Part shown: piece by piece, positions 10,301 to 22,300 of the stretch
Layout of the letters: each line of letters starts with the position of its first letter
Numbering within the stretch: position 1 is the first letter of the stretch
Assembly (NCBI GenBank): GCA_032622095.1
Contig: CP136066.1
Coordinates: 44,591,835 to 44,655,834, forward strand
Reading direction: 5' to 3'
Source: Siphonodentalium dalli
Lineage: Eukaryota > Mollusca > Scaphopoda > Gadilida > Siphonodentaliidae
Length of the DNA stretch: 64,000 nt
Position numbers and translations under genes: made by a program
The notes under the pieces: generated by a model
The model's input: only the letters and a program-made list of their open reading frames with translations
What the model was told of the DNA's origin: nothing
Database searches by the model: none

Positions 10301-13300
10301 TGCAAGACAACCCGAGGATTGTGTGGTTAAAACACCCAAAATCATCAGCTGGTATGAAACAGTAACTTCCAGTACAATTGCGGCTCCAGTAAATTTGTAT
10401 ATGTCATAGAAATGAAACAGTCAGTAGTCCGCTATAGTGTATCGGCAGTCAAGGAAAATAATTGTGGTGCCACAGCATTCACAGAACTGTTAATTGTGGT
10501 GCAGTTATGGTTTGACCGTAGTTATATAAGGATTAACTGTCATTTGGACTGTTTTTATGGAGATGTAACCGTGAGGTAAGTGGACATAACTTGTGTAAAA
10601 CCCAAAGGGTTTTACATACAAGTTATGACCACTTACCTCACGGTTACATCTCCATAAAAATAGTCCACATGACAGTTAATCCTTATATTTATATACATTT
10701 AGCGAAAAAGCCACTTTTGTAAATGTATTTAAATCGAAAAGTGTATCATGACAAAAACAGCCCAAAATACCCAATAGCACCCTTGGAAAAAGTTAATAGG
10801 AACAATTTCTCTTCATATTGAAACCCGATGATGTATCAAGTCAATCCTGCGCGAGTCCAAATGCGCCCAAAACATTACGCGTTCGTCTTTCCAAACCCAA
10901 TGACGTATCGATGTTGTTATGAGCTTGGTGTTATGAGCCGTTGCGCATTCACCGAGAAATAATTGCAACTAGCCACGTTGGCGCCGACCAATCGGAATGC
11001 TGGATTTAGTGATGATCACACTTAGTATGTAAATATAAATGCATAATAACCCCAGGTACTGGGTCAATTACTTATGGCAGTACAGTACAACATTGTTTTA
11101 TCACAATCCATAACTGGTAAATCCAGATTTATTACACACCCATCAAAATCAGGCCTCAAAATATTGTGTTGGTCATTTGCAGAATGAGGTCCCCAGTGGG
11201 TGAATTTCTATATCCCCTAATTTGCACAAGATAAAATACATAATCGAGGTGACAAATGGGTGAACATCACAAATATCAACAGGGGAACTTCAATCCTAGG
11301 TCTTCCATAGCAGTTGAGTCCTAAGCAGCATGAGTTCTCCAGAGAGTGAATTTGGTGATGTTAGCTCACTTTGTGGAATAGCATCACTAAATCCCCCCTC
11401 AAGGAACCCAATTCTGCATATGTCAGGCACATTATTATTTCAAGACTTGAATCTAAGTACTCAACACGCTAAATTTAAGGTAAAAGTTCTACTGTCTATA
11501 AAGGTGGGGTGATTCTGACAATCTCCATTTTGAATCACAACAGACAAGACATACTGTGTTATATTTCTACTGTTTATAAAAGTGGTGTGACAACCTCCAT
11601 TTTGAACCAACAATGTAAGTGGAGTTTACTTTTAATTTTGTTTGACATGATCTCATGTAAAGTTTTCTTGATGGCTGAGGAATCATTGTTTGCCAGCTCA
11701 CCCTCAGAGAGCCTCATGCAGAATGTAGCATGTATTACTATGTCTTCTACCTGAAGTTATGTGGGGCTCACTAGAGGAGGAGACTAATTTACCTTGATGG
11801 CTGAGGAATCATTGTTTGTCATCTCACCCTCAGAGAGCATCATGCAGAGAGCAGCATGTACTACTATGTCTTCTACCTGAAGTTATGTGGGGCTCACTAG
11901 AGGAGGAGACTAATTTACCTTGACGGCTGGAGAATCATTGTTTGCCAGCTCACCCTCAGAGAGCCTCATGCAGAGAGTAGCATGTACTACTATGTCATCT
12001 ACCTGAAGTTATGTGGGGCTCACTAGAGGAGGGGACTAATTTACCTTGATGGATGGAGAATCATTGTTTGTCATCTCATCATCAGATCCCTTAGCTGCTG
12101 CCGTCTCCATACTATCCTTTGATTTAACATCCTTCTTCTTTTTTCGGCCTCTTCTATCTGTTTTTTCCTCGACGATCGTAAGCGCTGGGAATGCTTCGTC
12201 ATTCATACTATCTGATTTATCATCCAGAAAATCAAATAAATCCTTCTTATCAAAACACGAACTCTCAGCCTTCTCTGACTTGTCTTCCGGAAATAGAGAA
12301 ACTTTTGACGCAGATTTTTCGGCACTTTCTTCAACGATATCACTCTTAACTTCTAATTTCACTGGCGGAGTTACGCCTGCCTCCTCATTAATGACATCAG
12401 ATAATGGTGGTTGAGACGTGATTTCTGGAATCTCTGTTTTATCCGAGTCGTCGTAGGAAGAATTTGTGATGTCTGCATCCTCCGATTTTGATGATAGTTC
12501 CTCATTAGATCTCGTTTTGATGTCAGTCACCCTGACCAATGATGGCATCTCTCGCACGGGCTCCGTATCGTCTTCAGGTGACCACTCATAAATGTCCCTC
12601 TTTTTTGTTGATTGTGGATCAGTGATTTTCTTTAAATCTGTCGACTTGTCTTCTTTCTTCTCGAGAACCGGCAGTGACTTGTCATCATCTGTCTGCTTCG
12701 ATGGTTTCTTATTGCATACTTTTGCTGAAAACAAATTCAACAAAATATTTAATATATATCAAAACAAATAAAAGGTTACAGACCACGTGTCCCCCAAAAA
12801 TTTGGCTTTTTAGTAAGGAAAGCTTTTTTTAAACATTGTCAAAATACATCGGACCGAGACCAAATTCAAACTTGGCCTTTGTCTTCTGAAATTTGAACCA
12901 TACCAAATATCAAGAGATTCAGTTAAATTTAAAAAGAATCGGATAACTAAAAGTAAAGTTATCATCCAGAAACCAAAATAATGTCCAAATTCTAAGACAA
13001 GAACCATAACACTAGCAAAAATGGGCGGACCGAACCCATATATGAACATGACCTGTATTAGGAGCTCATAAACTCACATACCAAATATAATTTCGATCCG
13101 ATTATCTAAAATAAAGTTATCATCCGGAAACTTTCTGAACAGACGGACAGATTCTAAGTCGGTCGAAAAGGGGCCATAACTCTAGCAATGAAAGTGTCAA
13201 TGACACTGTAGCTCAACTTGGAAAGGGAATAATTTCATGTGTTAAAGTCAATGGAGTGATTAGGAATGTGGAAAGTTTAAAGGCCTAGTTATACAAAGAG

Positions 13301-16300
13301 TAAAATCTAAGATGGCCGCTGGCAGCCATGTTTTTTTGCCAAATGACCCCAAAAAGACTCGTTCCCATTTACATGTCATTATTAACATCCCAGTACAAAT
13401 TTCATGATGATCTGACAAATGATACGACCTGTAGCCTGTGTCAAAGGATTTAGTCATGCAAAGAGTAAAATCCAAGATGGCTGCTGGCAGCCATGTTTTT
13501 TGGCCAAATGACTCCAAAATGAATAATTCCCATCTACATGTCATTGTTAACATCCGTAACAAATTTCATGATGATCTGACCAAAGCTACAACCTGTAGGC
13601 CGCGCCAAAGGATTTAGTCATGCAAAGAGTTAAATCCAAGATGGCTTCTGGTGGCCATTTTTTTGGCCGAATGACCCCAAAATGACTCGTTCCCATCTAC
13701 ATGTCAATATTAACATCCATGACAAATTTCATGATGATCAGACGAGCAGTATGACCTGTAGCCCGCGCCAATGGATTGAATTTTGAAATCCAAAATGGCG
13801 GCTGGTGGCCATGTTTTTTGCCGAATAACCCCAAAATAACTCGTTCCCATCTACATGTCAATATTAATATCCATGACAAATTTCATGATGATCAGACAAA
13901 CAGTACGACCTGTAGCCCGTGCGAATGGATTGAATATTGAAATCCAAGATGGCCACTGGCGGCCATGTTTTTTTCCCGAATGAACCCAAAATGACTCGTT
14001 CCAATCTACATTTCAATGTCAACAGCTATGACACATTTTATGATGATCCGACCAAGGGTACGACCTGTAGGCCGTACCAAAGAATTTAGTCACGCAAAGA
14101 GTAAATCTAAGATGGCTGCCGGCAGCCATGTTTTTAGGCCGAATGACCCCAAAATTACTCGTTCCCATCTACATGTCAATGTTAACATTCATGACAAATT
14201 TCATGATGATCAGACCAAAGGTACGACCTGTAGCCCGTGCTAATGGATTGAATATTGAAATCCAAGATGGCCACTGGTGGCCATGTTGTTTGTCCGAATG
14301 ACCCCAAAATGACTGGTTCCCATCTACATTCCAATTTCAACAGCCATGACAAATTTCATGATGATCAGACTAAAGGTACGACCTGTAGCCCGTGCTAAAG
14401 GATTTAGTCATACAAAGAGTAAAATCCAAAATGGCTGCTGGCGGCCATGTTTTGTTGCCGAATGACCCCAAAATGACTCGTTCCCATCAACATGTCATTG
14501 TTAACATCCATGAAAAAATTTATGATGATCGGACCAAAGGTACGACCTGTAGGCCGTGCCAAAGAATTTAGTCATGCAAAGAGTAAAATCTAAGATGGCC
14601 TGCCGGTGGCCATGTTTTTTGGCCGAACAACCCCAAAATTACTCGTTCCCATCTACATGTCAATATTAACATCCATGACAAATTTCATGATGATCAGACG
14701 AACAGTACGACCTGTAGCCCGTGCTAATGGATTGAATATTGAATCCAAGATGGCCACTGGCAGCCATGTTTTTTCCCGAATGAACCCAAAATGACTCGTT
14801 CCCATCTACATGTCAATGTCAACAGCTATGACAAATTTCATAATGATCCGACCAAAGGTACGACCTGTAGCCCGTGCTAAAGGAAATTGTTGATGCATCA
14901 CGCACACACGCACGGACGACGGATGACAAAGCCATGGCAATAGCTCAAACTTTACAAAGTAAAGTTGAGCTAAAAATGGGCGGACCGAACACATATTCGA
15001 ACGTGACCTGTACTTGGAGCTCATGAACTCACATACCAAATTTGGTTTCGATCTGAAAGCCCAAAATAAAGTTCTCATCCGGAAACTTTACGCACGGCTA
15101 AACAGACAGACGGACACACAGCTATTTTAATAAGTTTAAATAGTTTGTTTCTCATGTAATATGTATTTAAGATCAAGATTCATTTTTATAAAACTTATAA
15201 CTTACTTTATTTTAAATTTAGATTCAAGGATATAAAATAACATGTTAGATGCTATGAAAGATTCTTTTTTGTCAGTGAATTTCCTAAATCACTAATTGAA
15301 CAATACAAAAACCAATGCAAATGAAAAAACAATCAAGTCACATAAACTTAAAACTGTTGGCTGACCCCTTCTGGATCTTGTGCACATGTATTTGGTAACT
15401 CAGTTGTCGAAAAATAACAAAAATTGTTTGCCAATCGGTTTCAAACAAGTATACCAACAAACTTGTAAACTCAGACAGCCAGTGTGAATGGAGAGAGTGA
15501 AGAACGAAAGAACTGAATTTTGTACATTATATTATTGTTTCTCCAATAAAAACATTAAACAAAAAAAACCTTTTTAAAAACAAAATGATTATCTTTGGTA
15601 ATAACAGGTCTAATTTATCTGCAATACCTTATTATAAAAACAAATCCTGTGTGTTATTGGGGGATACGGCTCTGTGGTTGTTGGGTGCACATTTATTGAG
15701 AACCGTTTCTTGGTTCACACAATGTGCCTCAATGACCAGTGGGTATCCCCCAATAACACACACATCCATTCATTTCTTAAATAGCCACAAAAATGTCCCA
15801 AATAAAACAATAGATGGACTGTCGTCCGGTGCATACCCGCTTGTGGCATACCGCCTAGTGTGGGCATTTCTATAACTTATGACTGCTATACTCAGACAGA
15901 TGGATCCAAAAATGAGCATTTTCATATAAACAAAGATGAATAACTATAGAACAAAAAACCAAAACAAAACAGTTCAATGTGCCATTAAATGTCCTCATAG
16001 TGGTGAACATCCATACAAAATTTCATTGACATCCGAGCATTACTGCTCAAGTTATGACCTGAACAGACACCAGACGGACCAAAAATCCAACATTTCCAGA
16101 TAAACAAAGATGAATAACTCTAGAATGGAAAATCTGAACAAAACAATGGAACCTTCTATTTAATGTCCTCATAGTTGTGAACATCCATAACAAATTTCAT
16201 TGCGATCCCAGCACAACTGTTGAAGTTACGACATGAACAGACATCGGGAGACGTACGGATGGACGGACACACGCATGGACGGACAGGTGCAAAACAGTAT

Positions 16301-19300
16301 AAAAAAAAATAATTATAAAAAAACATTTGAAGCATAAATTCTGATTCAAAACCAGTTGAATTTTCTCTTGATAGATATGTCCTAAAAGACTTTTAAAATG
16401 TGAATTTAACAGAACATTACTGCAGTGGTATGGTTAAACAAATACCTGTGCTATCAGTTTTCTTGTCGCCATCATCAGCTTCCACCTTCTCGGCCTCCTC
16501 TGTAACCATAGAAACTTCTGCTGCATCAGTGCATGGCAAATCTTTAGGTTTGACTTTGGCATCATCAGAAATGTCATCTTCTTCCTCGTCAGTGACTTTG
16601 ACACTCTCCTGTGGTTCCTCGCTGTCATCTGCATCAGGGAAATCAGACATGTCTCTATCAGAGTATTCTTCCTTATCTTGCTTGTCTGATTCAGTGATTG
16701 TTGAAGCGACTTCGATGTCCTCATCTCCACTATACGACTGATCACTCTCTGCACTGTCTAAATAAAAAATATAATATCCAAAGAATAAGTAAGTGATCAA
16801 GACAGTAAACATGTTTCATCCTTTTATACTAAATATTCATTGATCATGCCTATATGGAGCCCCAGACTGAGAGAACGCTGATGACTGTCGTCTGCTTGTG
16901 TCCATGTGAGGCTCCATACGGGAGTGTAGTATAAATTAACCCTTTCTATACTAAATTCTCATTGACGAGTAGTTTCATAAGGAAATGGTAATTTCAACAA
17001 AGGGCCATAACTCTGGTGAAAATTGGTAGGCGGAACCCATATTTAAACTTGACCTTACCTTGGGCTAGCAAATTCACATACTAAATTTCATTCCATTCAG
17101 TTCAGACATACTAAGTTATCATCTGGAAACGAAAATTGAGTGCAAATTCCAGAAGGGTCGTAACTCTGGTAAGATTGGATGACAAAACCAGATTTCAAAC
17201 TTGACCTGTATTTTGTGTTAGTAAACCCACATACCAAATTTCTTTCGCCTCAGTTGAGATTATCTAAAGTTATCATCGAGACACTAAAAAAGCGAACGGA
17301 CGAATGGACAGATGGACCAATAACATAATATGTCATTTTTTTTAAACGGGCATATAAAAATTGTTATCTGGACGTATGAATACAGATACAGAGAAAACAG
17401 CTGGATCTACCACCACAGCAGAATTATGGGTAATTTTTCAGGATTTAATCGGAAATATGGCTTGTTGCCATTCATCGGAAAGTTCTCACTGAGAGCTTTC
17501 CGATGAATGGCAACAAGCCATATTTCCGACTAAATCTTGAAAAATTACCCATAATTCTACTGAGAATAAATTTGGGCTTCCTAATTGTTGGATCTTTTGC
17601 TATGTTCTTCTCACTAAATATTTCAATCACAGAATAATTCATGATCAAGCCTGAAAATATTGTGCCGGACATGTTTTTAGTTAATTTCATGGCAGAATTT
17701 ACATCATATAAACTCAGGAATATTCGGATAACTTACATTTTCCAATCTTTAAATGCCCACGTTACATGGTGAACAACCAACTCAGGTACCAATGACTGAA
17801 GGAAAACCGTCTGCATCCCGTTGAAGTTAAACGACCACTATTCAAGACTCGGCAGAAAGTTCGGATGCATAATGCACCGGAATATAACATGATTAAATTA
17901 TCGGCGGTCATTTTTCATAACCTAACCACAGCAACGTAACCATCGGATTCCAAAGCATGTGTTATAGCGATGTTGGGTTTGAATTCTTTGGTGGGGGAAT
18001 GCGTCTGGTTGACGGACTCTCAGCCCCTATAGCGGAAACCCTGGTCTAGGTCTCCCATAGCAATTGAGGCCATGCAGAATGAGGTCACTGTGCTGGGTAG
18101 CATCACTAAATTCACCTTCTTGGGACCTCATTCTGCAAATGTTTGGCACCATATTTTCTGGGCTGTTCCTGATATTGTGTATTTTAGATAAGAGACTTAC
18201 CAACTGACTCCTCTCCGCTCTCACCAGAACGTCGTATTTTAGGTACTGCAATTGAAAATATTAAACTAATTTCAATCATAATTTCAATCATAAGTAGAGA
18301 GTTTTCTGTTGTGGGTGGTTGGGCTGTGCATTCTCACAACCAAGCCTTGAAATAGTGTGCCTGTCATTTGCAGAATGAGGTCCCCAGAGAGTGAATTTAG
18401 TGATGCTACCCTGCACAGTGGGCTAGCATCACCAAATTCACCCTCTGGGAACCTCATTCTGCTGAGTTGTAAGCAGAATGAGGTCCCCAGAGGGTGAATT
18501 TGGTGATGCTAGCCCGCTATGCGGGGTAGCATCACTAAATTCACCCGCTGGGGACCTCATTCTGCAAAATGACAGACACACTATTTCAAGGCTTGCAGAT
18601 GAGCTCATTTCAATCAAAAGTAGAGAGTTTTCTGTTGTGGGTGGTTGGACTGCACATGCTCACAACAAGATCGTGAGTTAAAATGAATATCAAGCACTGA
18701 TTTCAGCTGCGAAAATCATGGCGTATCCTTGGTTACCCCCATTTGCGACAGAATCGCAGTCGTGTGTACGGAAAAATCGTAGATGGAAAGATCGTAGGGT
18801 AGTCAATCACGTGGTTAACTATGGCTCATGAACAATTTCCCCATCAGAGATGAAAAATGCAATAATGTGAACAGACTAAGCAGGTTTTTAGTCAGACCTT
18901 ATTTCTCCACTTACAATTAAATCGTGTCATCTAAAGTTCGCTTGAGGTGATATAAATTAAAAAACAATAATTGCAATAAAACAGGTCCAGTTTCAAGAGA
19001 GGAATTCAGTCTTTGAAGTTGAAAAATAATGAGACAATATAAAATATTTGAACACAAAACAGTCCTTTTGGATGTTGTAGAGACTATTTAACCCTTTACC
19101 CAACAGAACGGCCCTGTGCCAACGCATTCTCTTATATATGCGAGTCGACCATAGGTCGCCTCGCATATATAAGAGAATGCATTGGCTTAACACATTAAAA
19201 ATTATAAAATTGTTAAAGAATGTAAGAAAAAATGGCCAAAACCGGCCAAATAAAGCTTCAACAGCCTAAAATATCTTCGGTCTGTCTCAATAGAACCATA

Positions 19301-22300
19301 CAAATATGGATATCATTGGAACCGGCTCCTTGACCACATTGTGATAGTTACAGTTATGCCCTGTGTCAATGCATTCTCTTATATATGCGAGTCGATCTAT
19401 ATAAGAGAATGCATTGGCCTAAAAAAAACTTTTTACCATTTTTTCTTACATTCTTTAACAATTTTATAATTTTGAATGTGTTAAGCCAATGCATTCTCTT
19501 ATATATGCGAGGCGACCTATGGTCGACTCGCATATATAAGAGAATGCATTGGCACAGGGCCGTTCTGTTGGGTAAAGGGTTAAAAGGGTACTGTACGCTA
19601 AATCCGGTCATTATGGGATCATCTCCTTTTATACACAGAAACAAATGAATGAATTTGAGCCATGGATTAGTGCAAAATACAATTATGTGCTCTATGAACG
19701 ATACAAACAACATGGTAATTATAATGAAAATGAATTTTGACTCCAGTCTCCAGAATTTAAGGCGGTTAGAAAAATAAATTTGAGATTCAATTGCTAGCCC
19801 ACTGAGTGACATAGCATCATTAAATTCAACCTCTGGGGACCTCATTCTGCAAATGACAGATGGGCTATTTGCAGGTTTGGCATGAAACCACTTCGAGGCC
19901 GTGAGTGATTTTTACAGAGATATGAGATTTATGGAGGAATCAGATTTACGAGCTACTTACAAAGAGTTTTACCCCCTGGAAGTTCGAGACTGCGGGACCG
20001 AGTTGACCTCCCTTTAGAGCTATTCGGAGATGGCGATTTAAACTTGTTGATCGTCTGAAAAACATGTCAATGGGAGAACTAGTCAAACATGAAATATATA
20101 ATGTGAGAGCATTAAAATATAATTATCAGAAATGAAAAGGCTATTCTGCCATATTCGGAAGAATAGCCTGGGCTTAGGCCAAAACAAAAAACTTCTCTGT
20201 TTCCGATAACATTTTGTTTTTGTTGCAAATTTTGTTTTTTAAAACCTTTCAGCTGTAAGCAATATAATAATGTAGTCACAGTCCCATGGAATATGGTAGA
20301 TCCATATGTATTGAAAATGAGCCAAGCATTGGATAAAAACATGTTGACCCTTGAATTCATTCACGCTACAGTAAGATCTCTACCAACGATTGAGCTTAAT
20401 AACCAACTTATATTTGTTTTTGGGATTGGGGAAAACAATAAATATTCATATTGTCACTCTAACAGGTAACTATAGACTAGCCTTCTGGAGAAAAAAAAAA
20501 AAATCAAGGCAGGCAAGAAATTCTCAGCCAGACAGGGTATCGGAAACAAAGAGGTTTTTTTTTTGGCCTTAGTGAAAAAATATGATTACGACAAAATGGA
20601 AATCACAAAATGATGAAAGCAAAATAGTGAAACCACAAGAACATTAATACAGGAAAAAATGAAATCATGAAATCAAATGATGAGCAAAACCATGGTTACA
20701 AACATCAACATTTCAAGATCATGAGGTTACTTTGGACATTTCCATAAAACTTCCTGTTGATGAATTTGAGTTGAAATGAATTAATTCATTATCACACATT
20801 TTATGTTCACCTTCTGGTTCTTAAACCATTCTTGACCAATAACAAGCCTGAGTTTAGTGTTACTAACTAATCGGTTTTATTCACTCAAGTATGTCCATAA
20901 TATGTGACCCGCCATATCAAATCCAGTCGACCAGTCGACCATAGGTCGCCTCGCATATATAAGAGAATGCATTGGCCTAACAATTTTTTATCATTTTTTT
21001 TAAATAAACGATTCTTACAATTTTTAGGACATAAAATAAAAAAACATCCATTACCCTGCAGGGAGCCCCACACATATATAGAAGCATATAGAAGAGTGTC
21101 GTCTGCTCATGTTTGTCTGGGGCTCTGTATGTACAAGAAAAAATTATTAAAATTGTAAAAAATTGTTAGGCCAATGCATTCTCTTATATATGCGAGGCAC
21201 AGGGTAAAAAAATCCCGACTTAGGACTGGATTTGATATGGCGGGTCACATATGTCTTTAACCATTTATGTGAAGAAACAAACCTTTAAATTTAAATTTGA
21301 TAATCTCTTTAATTGTTTCTTGTCAGGTCTATCAACGACACATATCACTCGTTCAGCCTTTATCCATTCATCATATCTGTAACAAACAATAAAATCGTAA
21401 ATTTCCAAAGAATACACTGCTGCAGAAACTGGAGCTTCCTGAAATTTTGTTAAAACCCTGTACCAATGCATTCTCTTATATATGATAGTCTCCCATAGGG
21501 AGCCTTGCATATATAAGAGAATACATTGGCCTAATAATATTTACCTTGACCTTGTAAGCCAGTGCATTCTCTTATATATCTGAGGTTCCCTATGGGAGAC
21601 TCGCATATATACTGTAAGATAATGCACAGCACAGGATCTTTAATGCTGCACCAGCGTGTAGCTCCCGTCATGAAAGGGTTAAGGATATCCGACGGTCAGC
21701 TACATTGTGTGACTTTTATGTGTACAGTACTTGTCCCATTTCAATTTGGATTTGATGTTGATATCAGACAAATGATTCGATTCGAGATTCGCTGTTGACA
21801 TCAGGCAAACGATTTGATTTGAGATTCAATGTCGACATCAGACATCAGATAGATATTCTTCTGAAGGCTGGATTTGCATACTGTAGTTGTCGTTCTGCCG
21901 CGGTGTACTTGCTGTTCGGCCGCAGTATACTTGCCGGTTGGCCGCAGTTTACTTGCCGGTCGGCCGCCGTGCCCAACTGCAGTTACAAACCTTAACACCA
22001 TGGCCAAATGTCAAGTACAACAAGGTGTCAGTGGACACTTGTTGTGTCAACTGGGGTATCATAATGAGTGGGCAGAGATACTCTGCTGAAGGCCAGATTT
22101 GCATACATTATGTTAATGAGCTGGCGGAGCTATTCTGCTGAAGGCTGGATTTGCATACATTATGTTAATGAGCTGACAGAGATATTCTGCTGAATGCTGG
22201 ATTTGCATACATTATCATAATGATTGGGCGGAGTTTTTCTGCTGAAGGCCATATTTGCATACATTATCATAATGAACTGGCAGAGATATTCAGCTGAAAA

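Larger units (their letters stand above)
11667..12050 (-). repeat. 126-nt tandem array of exon end plus short intron-like spacer
   Basis: Three units with a 126-nt period (12044 to 11919, 11918 to 11793, 11792 to 11667). Each carries an 84-nt open segment and a 42-nt spacer with GTAAAT...CTTCAG. The unit arose from the 3' end of the 12045-12724 exon and its intron. Confidence 0.85.
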
